From assembly GCA_003558175.1 (NCBI GenBank), contig PWMO01000095.1, positions 1 through 5,672 on the forward strand: a stretch of DNA of 5,672 nt. Reading direction: 5' to 3'. This DNA comes from Spirochaetaceae bacterium (lineage in GTDB: Bacteria; Spirochaetota; Spirochaetia; DSM-27196; PWMO01). This document shows positions 1 to 5,672 of this stretch, one piece after another; within the stretch, counting starts at the first letter, position 1; each line of letters begins with the position of its first letter. Below the pieces are notes generated by a model. The model searched no databases. It saw nothing but the letters and a program-made list of their open reading frames with translations, and was not told where the DNA came from. Both the position numbers and the translations under genes were made by a program.

Positions 1-84
1 ACAGGCCGCAAAGAAGGCCGGGCGAGATGGTCCGACAGGGGCGAGCGCGGCGCCGTGGAAGCTACCATGGAATATCATGCACGA

Positions 85-1014
85 TCATGGGGCATGGCTG
101 TCACGCCACGCGCGCAACGTTGCCTCAGTGTCGGCGTCGAGTCGGGCGAGCCGGGAGGCGGGCAGGCGCAGGGTAAGCTCAAGCCACGCCGGATCGCGCT
201 CGAACAGTGGTCGCAGGCGACTCAGTCCGTCGGCGCTCTTGCCGCTGTTGAGCAGCGCGATGCCGTGCCAGAATAGTGCTTCCGGGTTTGCGCCGAGCGC
301 TTCATGTGCACAGGAGTAGTGGTGCGCTGCCTCATCCAGATCGTGACGCTCCATCGCTTGATCGCCCGCATCAAGCGACTGATACCCGCGGTAGAGCGAA
401 ACCAGTCGCGTCAGCTCTTCAACCGGTTTGGGGTGGTCCTCCACGTGCAGGTTTACCAGTTCGTCCGATGCGACCGCCGGCGAGCCGTTGGCGCGTACAA
501 GCACCAGCGCCGCCGACTGTTTACCGCGAATATCGCCGCCCAGCGCTTCAGCGGCTGCGAGGGCAGCGATCAGCCGCTCCGACAGCGGGCCGGGGGTCTC
601 CTGAAATGCGGTCTCCATTGCCTCCGGCACGCCGGGGTGGAGCATCATGTTTGCCTGCGCTGCAAAAAAGGGGCCGCGGCGGTGAGACGCCTCCCGGATA
701 CAGAGCGTGCCGGTGTGGGCCGCGCTGTTCCCAAGGTGGTCCAGTACGCCGACCTGCCGGTAATCGGCCCCGGAGTCGGATTCGAGCAGAGCGGCCAGGG
801 TTTCGGTGGCGTTCAACCCTTGCCCCAGAAGGCGCAATCCGTCCGGACCGAACTGACGATTAATGAGCGACTGCGTTGCCACGACCCCAACGCCCGCTCG
901 CGCCCAGAGCACCGCGTGCCCAACCGCAAAGAAGTGCGATTGAACCGCACCGCCCATCTCGCCGGTTGCGGGGTCCATTGCAACGATCGAATAGGTGGCG
1001 GCGAAATCGCTCAT
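85..1014 (-). CDS. DUF1028 family protein with TPR-like C-terminal region
   Basis: This 309-residue protein has a DUF1028 domain at about 5-200. Family landmarks are TYSIVAMDPATGEMGGAV (7-24), the AVGHAVLWARAGVGVVATQS block (30-49), FGPDGLRLLGQG (55-66), the RQVGVLDHLGNSAAHTG stretch (86-102), AQANMM (119-124) and the closing VNLHVEDHPKPVEEL (187-201). The family is placed in the Ntn-hydrolase fold superfamily, but I know of no established reaction. The Thr that usually follows the initiator Met is Thr7 here, so an N-terminal nucleophile would need processing. Residues about 210-280 form helical, TPR-like repeats. No signal peptide is seen. The frame opens at 1062, but I chose the ATG at 1014: it has a G-rich ribosome site 6 nt upstream, matches the family N-terminus, and leaves a 16-nt gap rather than an overlap with the C26 gene. 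As the last gene of the operon it may process the imported compound; that is inference. Confidence 0.88.
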   Translation of the reverse strand: MSDFAATYSIVAMDPATGEMGGAVQSHFFAVGHAVLWARAGVGVVATQSLINRQFGPDGLRLLGQGLNATETLAALLESDSGADYRQVGVLDHLGNSAAHTGTLCIREASHRRGPFFAAQANMMLHPGVPEAMETAFQETPGPLSERLIAALAAAEALGGDIRGKQSAALVLVRANGSPAVASDELVNLHVEDHPKPVEELTRLVSLYRGYQSLDAGDQAMERHDLDEAAHHYSCAHEALGANPEALFWHGIALLNSGKSADGLSRLRPLFERDPAWLELTLRLPASRLARLDADTEATLRAWRDSHAP

Positions 1015-1020
1015 CTGATA

Positions 1021-1025
1021 CCCCC
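1021..1025 (-). promoter_or_regulatory. G-rich ribosome binding site of DUF1028 gene
   Basis: A run of five G on the coding strand lies 6 nt before the ATG at 1014, in the 16-nt gap after the C26 stop. It is a weak match to GGAGG but well placed, and it supports 1014 over the open-frame ATG at 1062. Confidence 0.5.
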
Positions 1026-1030
1026 GCTGG

Positions 1031-1738
1031 TTATTTCGTGGATTCGCCGCAGCGGCCAACAAACGCCTCGAACAGCCGGCGCGAATCCGGGTCCGTTCCG
1101 GCCATCATCTCCGGATGCCACTGAACCCCAACCACGAAGCGCTCTCCCTCGCGTTCAATTGCCTCTATGATTCCGTCGTCAGCAACCGCGGTAACCCTGA
1201 AGCCGGCAGCGAGTTCTTTGATCGCCTGGTGATGGAAACTGTTCACCGCCAGCCGCTCGCGCTGGAAGATCGCGTGCAGCCGGCTGTCCGGCGTGATCGA
1301 TATCTCGTGTGCCGGCGACTCGAGGGGATAGACGTCAATCAGCATGTGCATTCCGGCCTCGGGGCGCTGCTTCTCAAGCGCCTGGTAGCAGCTGCCTCCG
1401 GCGTGCACGTTCAGAAGCTGGATACCCCGACAAATGCCCAGGACCGGATACCGATGATGCGCGTAGACCCGCGAAAGCACCGCGAGCTCGTGGCGGTCAC
1501 GGGCCGGCCTGGTCTCGCCAAGTCCATACATCGGCGCTTCGCCGTAGTGACCCGGGACGATATCTGAGCCACCGCTGAGCACCAGGCCGTCCAGCCGGGC
1601 CAGCACCTCGTTCAGTGCGGAGCTATCGTCAAGGACCGGCAGCACGAGCGGCGCGCCTCCGGCCGCCGCAACGGCATTCACGTAGGCGTCAATGAAGCCT
1701 TGACGGGTCGTGTTGGTTACACCAATGATTGGTCGCAT
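1031..1738 (-). CDS. Gamma-glutamyl-GABA hydrolase-like protein (peptidase C26, class-I GATase fold)
   Basis: This is a 235-residue cytoplasmic hydrolase of the PuuD-like peptidase C26 family, which cleaves gamma-glutamyl amide bonds; PuuD itself splits gamma-glutamyl-GABA into glutamate and GABA. The sequence shows the family's features in order: N-terminal PIIGVTNT (3-10), LVLSGGSDIVPGHYGE (52-67), RDRHELAVL (80-88), the nucleophile elbow GICRG with Cys103 (101-105), NSFHHQAIK (166-174), and VGVQWHPE carrying His208 and Glu210. The Cys-His-Glu triad is therefore complete. Length is normal and there is no signal peptide. The ATG start has AGAGGA 8 nt upstream. The gene follows the ATPase F gene after 45 nt with no visible terminator and precedes the DUF1028 gene by 16 nt, so it is probably co-transcribed with the importer and may cleave what the importer brings in. 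C26 members differ in substrate, so PuuD identity is not claimed. Confidence 0.92.
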   Translation of the reverse strand: MRPIIGVTNTTRQGFIDAYVNAVAAAGGAPLVLPVLDDSSALNEVLARLDGLVLSGGSDIVPGHYGEAPMYGLGETRPARDRHELAVLSRVYAHHRYPVLGICRGIQLLNVHAGGSCYQALEKQRPEAGMHMLIDVYPLESPAHEISITPDSRLHAIFQRERLAVNSFHHQAIKELAAGFRVTAVADDGIIEAIEREGERFVVGVQWHPEMMAGTDPDSRRLFEAFVGRCGESTK

Positions 1739-1746
1739 AGTATGGT

Positions 1747-1752
1747 TCCTCT
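1747..1752 (-). promoter_or_regulatory. Ribosome binding site of C26 hydrolase gene
   Basis: AGAGGA on the coding strand is 8 nt before the ATG at 1738, in the 45-nt gap after ATPase F. The rest of that gap shows neither a U-tract terminator hairpin nor a convincing promoter. Confidence 0.7.
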
Positions 1753-1783
1753 AACGCACCGTCGGCGGCCGGTCAACCGAGAG

Positions 1784-2773
1784 TCAACGTGGCGATGCCG
1801 GTTCGCGCAGTACGCACCGCACGAAGTGATCTGGTTCTACCTCAAGCAACTCTACCGGGCGCCGGCAGATCTCCTGCCTGAGCGGACAGCGACCATAAAA
1901 GCGGCAGATAGCGGGAGGGTCAATCGGGCTGGGGACATCGCCTTCCAGAATAATCCGCTGATGCTCTCCTCGGCGAGCCATCCTTGGAATGGCCGAAACG
2001 AGCGCCTCGGTGTAGGGGTGAAGCGGATTGTGGATTACTTCGTCAGCCGCGCCCAGCTCGACGATCTGGCCCATGTACATGACTGCAATGCGGTCACTGA
2101 TATGCTTCACCACCGACAGGTCGTGCGCGATAAAGAGATAGGTCAGTTGCAGTTCTTGCTGAAGATCTTCGAAGAGGTTGAGAATCTGCGCCTGAATCGA
2201 GACATCGAGCGCCGAGACCGGTTCATCGAGTACCAGAAACTCCGGCTCCAGCGCCAGCGCGCGGGCAATCCCCACCCGTTGGCGGCGCCCCCCGTCAAGC
2301 TCGTGAGGATAGGAGTTCATCAGCCGCGACGCAATCCCGGCGTAATCCATCAGCTCGCCGACCCGTTTGCGCAGCGCCTTGCCTTGCCGATAGAGCTTGT
2401 GCACCAGCAGCGCCTCGGAGATAATCTCCGCTACGCTCATGCGCGGATCGAGTGACGAAAACGGATCCTGAAAAACGATCTGAGCTTTGCGGGCGAACTC
2501 CTTGAGCTCCCCCCGGTTGAGCGATTGAACGTCCGTCCCACGAAACAGCACCTGCCCCGAGGTCGCCTCGAGAAGGCGCACCAGGAGTCGGCCGGTCGTC
2601 GATTTGCCGCAGCCGCTCTCACCGACCAGCCCGAGCGTCTCGCCCTGGTTGATGTGGAGATTCACGCCGTCGACCGCATGTAAGCTTCCCTGCCTGGTCT
2701 TGAACTCTTTGTGGAGGTCAACCAGCCGTACCAGGGGTTCCCGTACCAGGGGTTCCTGGAGCGCCTCAGCCAT
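1784..2773 (-). CDS. dppF: Peptide-type ABC transporter ATP-binding protein, DppF/OppF family
   Basis: This is the second cytoplasmic ATPase of the importer. From the start chosen here it has 329 residues. Walker A is GESGCGKST (51-59), Q-loop Gln102, Walker B FLVLDEP (Asp183, Glu184), D-loop SALD and switch His217. The signature is LDGGRRQR (159-166), with Asp where LSGGQ has Ser. C-terminal cysteines 290, 296, 303 and 320 (CX5CX6CX16C) resemble the iron-sulfur motif of DppD-type ATPases. The frame is open back to an ATG at 2827, and ATGs also occur at 2794 and 2782. I chose the ATG at 2773 because AAGGA lies 8 nt before it, whereas the ATG at 2782 abuts that site. This gives an 8-nt overlap with the preceding gene, typical of coupled partners. 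Residues 7-16 are EPLVR twice, encoded by a perfect 15-bp tandem repeat. The family is certain; the exact start is likely but not proven. Confidence 0.94.
   Translation of the reverse strand: MAEALQEPLVREPLVRLVDLHKEFKTRQGSLHAVDGVNLHINQGETLGLVGESGCGKSTTGRLLVRLLEATSGQVLFRGTDVQSLNRGELKEFARKAQIVFQDPFSSLDPRMSVAEIISEALLVHKLYRQGKALRKRVGELMDYAGIASRLMNSYPHELDGGRRQRVGIARALALEPEFLVLDEPVSALDVSIQAQILNLFEDLQQELQLTYLFIAHDLSVVKHISDRIAVMYMGQIVELGAADEVIHNPLHPYTEALVSAIPRMARRGEHQRIILEGDVPSPIDPPAICRFYGRCPLRQEICRRPVELLEVEPDHFVRCVLREPASPR
2726..2755 (-). repeat. Perfect 15-bp in-frame tandem duplication in the ATPase F gene
   Basis: Two identical, adjacent 15-bp units (2726-2740 and 2741-2755; on the coding strand GAACCCCTGGTACGG) encode EPLVR twice, at residues 7-16 of the ATPase F protein. 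The unit length keeps the frame. Removing one copy leaves a normal family N-terminus running directly into the first beta strand (LVRLVDLHKEF). The duplication therefore lengthens only the tail ahead of the nucleotide-binding core and is probably tolerated. Lack of divergence between copies suggests a recent slippage event. Confidence 0.9.
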
Positions 2774-3755
2774 CCGTTCCATCCTTGTTGTCATGCAGAT
2801 AGCATCTCGATTGGTGGCCGGTGCCAACCTGGTACATCTGCGGTTTCGCCGCCGAGCAGAGTCCCATCACATGGGGACAGCGAGGGTGAAAACTGCACCC
2901 GCTTGGAAGCTCCATTGCATCCGGCATCAAGCCGTGGATCGGCTTCAGCCTGGTCTTGCCACGTTGCTCGATATCCGGAAGCGAGCCGATCAGCCCAACG
3001 GTGTAGGGGTGCTGCGGGTTGCGGAAGACCTGCTCCACCGTGCCGGTCTCCACGATGTCGCCGGCGTACATAACGGCCACTCGATCGGCGACTTCCGCCA
3101 CAACTCCCAGATCGTGACTGATCATGATCATCGCAGAGTCAAACTCGGACTTGAGGCGCTTCATAATCTCAAGAATCTGCGCCTGAATGGTCACGTCCAG
3201 CGCGGTCGTGGGTTCGTCCGCAATCAACAGAGCCGGATTGCACGCCAGCGCCATGGCGATCACCACACGCTGCTTCATTCCTCCGGAAAACTCGTGCGGG
3301 TAGTTGTCGAGACGCCCGGCGGGAATACCCACCACCTCAAGCATCTCGCCGGCCCGCGTCAACGCCTGAGAACGAGTCAGCCCCTGATGCAGCTCGAGAT
3401 TTTCCGCTATCTGCCGTCCCACGGAAAAGACCGGGTTGAGCGAGGTCATTGGATCCTGAAAGATGATCGTGATCTTGTTGCCGCGAATCCTGCGCATTTC
3501 GCGCTCGGTCTTTTTGAGCAGGCTTTCGCCGCGGAACACGATGTCTCCGGAGACGATGCGTCCCGGCGGATCAGGCACCAGTCGCATGATGGAGAGCGCC
3601 GTAGTGGTCTTGCCGGCGCCGGTCTCCCCGACCAGACCGAGCGTCTCACCGGCCTTCAGATGGAGATCGATGCCGTTGACCGCCTCGGCGGTGCCGTCAT
3701 CGGTAACGTAATGGACATGGAGACCCTTGAGCTCCAGCAGGTTATCGCTCTTCAC
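2766..3755 (-). CDS. dppD: Peptide-type ABC transporter ATP-binding protein, DppD/OppD family
   Basis: This cytoplasmic ATPase powers the importer as a heterodimer with the next gene product. It has 329 residues with all nucleotide-binding motifs canonical: Walker [10 protein letters not shown] (43-51), Q-loop Gln100, signature FSGGMKQR (156-163), Walker B LLIADEP (Asp180, Glu181), D-loop TALD and switch His214. The C-terminal oligopeptide-transporter extension (about 245-329) holds Cys287, Cys293, Cys300 and Cys318, spaced CX5CX6CX17C. A comparable motif binds a 4Fe-4S cluster in characterised DppD proteins; cluster binding here is inferred. The start is GTG at 3755, chosen because AAGGAG lies 6 nt upstream and the reading then opens with the usual family N-terminus ([11 protein letters not shown]). 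The gene sits 17 nt after the permease C stop, and its last codons overlap the start of the next ATPase gene by 8 nt. Confidence 0.95.
   Translation of the reverse strand: MKSDNLLELKGLHVHYVTDDGTAEAVNGIDLHLKAGETLGLVGETGAGKTTTALSIMRLVPDPPGRIVSGDIVFRGESLLKKTEREMRRIRGNKITIIFQDPMTSLNPVFSVGRQIAENLELHQGLTRSQALTRAGEMLEVVGIPAGRLDNYPHEFSGGMKQRVVIAMALACNPALLIADEPTTALDVTIQAQILEIMKRLKSEFDSAMIMISHDLGVVAEVADRVAVMYAGDIVETGTVEQVFRNPQHPYTVGLIGSLPDIEQRGKTRLKPIHGLMPDAMELPSGCSFHPRCPHVMGLCSAAKPQMYQVGTGHQSRCYLHDNKDGTDG
2782..2786 (-). promoter_or_regulatory. Ribosome binding site of ATPase F gene, inside ATPase D gene
   Basis: AAGGA on the coding strand lies 8 nt before the ATG at 2773 and inside the last codons of the ATPase D gene. 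It favours 2773 over the three upstream in-frame ATGs at 2782, 2794 and 2827; the ATG at 2782 overlaps the end of this site. Confidence 0.6.
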
Positions 3756-3761
3756 GCGTTG

Positions 3762-3767
3762 CTCCTT
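3762..3767 (-). promoter_or_regulatory. Ribosome binding site of ATPase D gene
   Basis: The coding strand carries AAGGAG 6 nt before the GTG at 3755, an almost ideal Shine-Dalgarno sequence within the 17-nt gap after the permease C stop. It decides the GTG start. Confidence 0.8.
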
Positions 3768-3772
3768 GTCGC

Positions 3773-4693
3773 CTAATTCTTGAGCCGCGGATCAAGCGCG
3801 TCGCGAAGTCCGTCGCCAACCAGGTTAAACGCGAGCACCGTAAACATAATCGCGATGCCGGGGAAGGTTGCCATCCACCATGCGTCTCGCAGGTACTGCC
3901 GGCCGCCTGAAAGCATCGCACCCCACTCCGGCAACGGTGGCTGGGCGCCCAGGCCGAGGAAGCTCAGACCCGCGGCGATAATGATGGTGTCACCGATTCT
4001 CAGTGTCGCCTGCACCAGGATCGGTGCAAACGAGTTGGGAATAACGTGACGCAGAATGATCCAGGTGTGACTGCAGCCAAGAGCGCGCGCCGCCTCGATG
4101 TACTCGTTCTCTTTGACCGACATGACCGAGGAGCGAATGATGCGCGCGAAATAGGGAATGGAGTTTACCCCGACCGCTATCATCAGGTTGGTGAGATTTG
4201 GTCCAAGCGCGGTCACCAGGGCCACCGCAAAGATAAATCCGGGAACGGCCAGAATCACGTCCATGATCCGCATGATCGCTTGATCGCGCGATCCGCCGTA
4301 GTAGCCCGCCACCGCTCCAAGCCCGCCGCCGATCAGCAGTCCAATTGACGTGGTGATAAAACCGATGGAGAGTGAGAGCCGCGACCCGTGAATGATGCGC
4401 GAGAGGATATCCCGGCCCAGGTGATCCGTGCCGAGGAGCGCCTCCGCCGACGGCGGCACAAAGCGGCGGCCGAGCTGCTGCTCGTCCAGTCCCTCCGGCG
4501 CGACAAAGTCCGCCCCAATGGCCACAACCGCCAGAAAGAGCAGCAGGACCATGCCGGACATGGCCCATCCGTTCTTGCGGAAACGCCGCCATGTCTCTTC
4601 GAGGCGGGTGCGCTGCTTGCGCCCGGTGCCACCGCTGACAGGCGGCGGCGGCATGGACTCGCCGGTCGTCTGATTGCGTACTTGTATCGCCAT
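3773..4693 (-). CDS. dppC: Peptide-type ABC transporter permease, DppC/OppC family
   Basis: This is the second inner-membrane permease of the importer, pairing with the product of the preceding gene. It has 306 residues. Residues 1-40 form a hydrophilic, proline- and arginine-containing cytoplasmic tail. The first membrane segment is at about 44-66, and the DppC/OppC block LLGTDHLGRDILSRIIHGSR spans 86-105. Further hydrophobic segments fall at about 107-131, 143-165, 168-188, 222-245 and 277-295. The EAA loop that contacts the ATPases is at 197-220 (EYIEAARALG...HVIPN), followed by GLSFLGLGAQPPLPEWG (242-258) and the C-terminal GDGLRDALDPRLK. The ATG start is 2 nt after the upstream TAG and has only a weak Shine-Dalgarno sequence, which suggests termination-reinitiation coupling. 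The family call is firm; substrate specificity is not visible in a permease sequence. Confidence 0.95.
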   Translation of the reverse strand: MAIQVRNQTTGESMPPPPVSGGTGRKQRTRLEETWRRFRKNGWAMSGMVLLLFLAVVAIGADFVAPEGLDEQQLGRRFVPPSAEALLGTDHLGRDILSRIIHGSRLSLSIGFITTSIGLLIGGGLGAVAGYYGGSRDQAIMRIMDVILAVPGFIFAVALVTALGPNLTNLMIAVGVNSIPYFARIIRSSVMSVKENEYIEAARALGCSHTWIILRHVIPNSFAPILVQATLRIGDTIIIAAGLSFLGLGAQPPLPEWGAMLSGGRQYLRDAWWMATFPGIAIMFTVLAFNLVGDGLRDALDPRLKN

Positions 4694-4695
4694 GG

Positions 4696-5640
4696 CTACC
4701 GGTACCGTGTCTTGACGCGTGGGTCAATGAATGCGTACAGCAGGTCAACGACAAGCGTGACCAGGCTGAAGATGATTGCATAGGACAGAATGATCCCCTG
4801 CACCACGTTGTAGTCCTGTGCCCGCACGGCATCGATCAGGAGCCGCCCAATGCCCGGCCAGGCGAAGATTCTCTCAGTTACCACCGAGCCGCCGAGGAGT
4901 ACGCCAAAGCGGAGGCCCACGATTGTAACAACCGGCATCAGGGCGTTGCGCAGCGCATGCACGACTACGACCTGGAACGGGTTCAATCCCTTGGCGCGCG
5001 CCATTCGGATGTAGTCCTGCCGCAGTACTTCCAGCATGGACGAACGGGTAATCCGCGTGATAAACGCCGCGTGCGCGGTGCCGAGCACGATTGCGGGCAT
5101 GATCATGTGCCGCAGCGTGCCGTAGCCGGATGCGGGAAGCAGCGTGTACCCAAAGGCCCCGGCCCAGAACACGGAAAAGAACAGGATGAGCATCAACCCC
5201 AGCCAGAAGTTGGGCATCGACACTCCCAGCAGCGCGGTAAACATGGCGCCGCCGTCCCAGACGGTATACTGTCGCACCGCGGCAACAATTCCCGCAATCA
5301 ACCCGATCATGACGGCAATCACCAGCGAGGCCGAAGCGAGCTGCATGGTTGCCGGAAGCCGCGACATGATCAGTCCAAGTACGGACTGTCCGGTGCGAAA
5401 CGAGTTGCCCAGGTCTCCCTGCACCAATCGCAGCAGGAAGTCCCGATACTGAATCAGAAACGGCTGGTTCAGGCCCAGAACCTCTCTCATGATCGCGATG
5501 TCTTCGGCGGTCGCGTCTTGCGGGAGCATCAGGGCTGCCGGGTCACCTGGAGTGAAGAACATGATGGCGAAGACGATGAAGGTAGCTCCCAGCAGGACCG
5601 GGATCAGCGAGATCAGTCGCTTAAAGATATAGCGTAACAC
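4696..5640 (-). CDS. dppB: Peptide-type ABC transporter permease, DppB/OppB family
   Basis: This is an inner-membrane permease that forms half of the translocation pore of a Dpp/Opp-class importer; its partner is the permease encoded immediately downstream. The protein has 314 residues, normal for the family. An N-terminal membrane segment (about 9-30) is followed by the family block FTPGDPAA (29-36), a periplasmic region with GDLGNSFRTG (75-84), and five further hydrophobic segments at roughly 101-123, 133-158, 178-198, 232-255 and 283-305. The EAA-type loop that docks on the ATPases is at about 208-235 (RAKGLNPF...RNALMP), and the conserved FAWPGIGRL is at 259-267. The start is GTG, supported by a GAGGT ribosome site 9 nt upstream. 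The stop TAG lies 2 nt before the next start, so the two permeases are probably translationally coupled. The family is certain. Whether the substrate is a dipeptide, an oligopeptide, nickel or another solute cannot be told, so the symbol is a family-level label. Confidence 0.95.
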   Translation of the reverse strand: MLRYIFKRLISLIPVLLGATFIVFAIMFFTPGDPAALMLPQDATAEDIAIMREVLGLNQPFLIQYRDFLLRLVQGDLGNSFRTGQSVLGLIMSRLPATMQLASASLVIAVMIGLIAGIVAAVRQYTVWDGGAMFTALLGVSMPNFWLGLMLILFFSVFWAGAFGYTLLPASGYGTLRHMIMPAIVLGTAHAAFITRITRSSMLEVLRQDYIRMARAKGLNPFQVVVVHALRNALMPVVTIVGLRFGVLLGGSVVTERIFAWPGIGRLLIDAVRAQDYNVVQGIILSYAIIFSLVTLVVDLLYAFIDPRVKTRYR

Positions 5641-5649
5641 TCGACGCGT

Positions 5650-5654
5650 ACCTC
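5650..5654 (-). promoter_or_regulatory. Ribosome binding site of permease B gene
   Basis: On the coding strand GAGGT lies 9 nt before the GTG at 5640. It supports this GTG as the start, the only start choice that gives the normal family N-terminus (MLRYIFKRL). Confidence 0.6.
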
Positions 5655-5672
5655 AGTTTTTGAATTGCCGAC

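Noticed and set aside
1..78. Two minus-strand frames open to the window edge, from ATG at 78 (MIFHGSFHGA...) and from ATG at 68 (MVASTAPRSP...), possibly the start of a next operon gene.
   Set aside because: Neither has a Shine-Dalgarno sequence, both run only 22-26 codons, they exclude one another, and neither peptide resembles a family I recognise. A downstream gene may exist, but its start cannot be placed from this stretch.
71..98. Cluster of CATG-containing near-palindromes around the DUF1028 stop codon.
   Set aside because: No extended stem and no following U-tract, so it is not a credible intrinsic terminator; short palindromic tetramers account for the appearance.
1739..1783. Possible promoter (TTGACC, 17 nt, TAGAGG) and small inverted repeat in the gap before the C26 gene.
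   Set aside because: The -10 match is poor and overlaps the ribosome site, and the inverted repeat has only four base pairs per arm with no U-tract. It does not support a separate promoter or a terminator.
2181..3188. Identical 17-bp stretch at 2181-2197 and 3172-3188, with other short matches between the two ATPase genes.
   Set aside because: These encode the shared QAQIL segment after Walker B and other conserved blocks of paralogous ATPases, so they reflect protein homology and not a mobile or regulatory repeat.
2604..3776. 390-codon plus-strand open frame across ATPase D.
   Set aside because: It is the antisense shadow of a highly conserved ATPase gene in GC-rich DNA, is rich in His, Arg and Gln, and has no recognisable domain. 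The same applies to the plus-strand open frames at 304-1170, 1700-2455 and 4957-5637.
3990..4832. 280-codon minus-strand open frame overlapping both permease genes.
   Set aside because: It runs in another frame through two clearly conserved permeases, lacks membrane segments, and has low-complexity Arg, Gly and His content typical of a shadow frame.

Overview
The window is one compact gene block in which every gene lies on the minus strand, read from high to low coordinates. It starts just upstream of a peptide-type ABC transporter permease and ends just past a DUF1028 gene. By eye the base composition is GC-rich (around 60%), and start codons mix ATG and GTG with recognisable Shine-Dalgarno sequences. 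This fits a GC-rich bacterium, possibly a pseudomonad-type proteobacterium, but nothing in the window fixes the lineage.

Layout in the direction of transcription: permease B (5640-4696), permease C (4693-3773), ATPase D (3755-2766), ATPase F (2773-1784), a class-I glutamine-amidotransferase-like peptidase of family C26 (1738-1031), and a DUF1028 protein (1014-85). Gaps are 2, 17, -8 (an overlap), 45 and 16 nt. I see no convincing terminator or internal promoter, so the six genes look like one operon. No substrate-binding protein gene is complete in the window; it probably lies upstream, beyond position 5672.

Functionally, the first four genes encode the full membrane and motor part of a Dpp/Opp-class importer for di- or oligopeptides or similar amide-linked solutes. 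The two downstream genes encode likely cytoplasmic proteins. The C26 enzyme has the complete Cys-His-Glu triad of gamma-glutamyl amide hydrolases such as PuuD. The DUF1028 protein belongs to a family assigned to the Ntn-hydrolase-like fold but without an established reaction. The simplest reading is an import-and-hydrolyse module: an amide-linked compound, perhaps gamma-glutamylated, is taken up and then cleaved. The substrate is not shown by the sequence.

Points of interest are a perfect in-frame 15-bp tandem duplication at the N-terminus of ATPase F, a non-canonical LDGGR signature motif in the same protein, four-cysteine C-terminal motifs in both ATPases, and the pairing of a C26 hydrolase with a DUF1028 protein. 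Outside these genes only 84 bases (1-84) and 32 bases (5641-5672) remain, and neither holds a feature I can establish.
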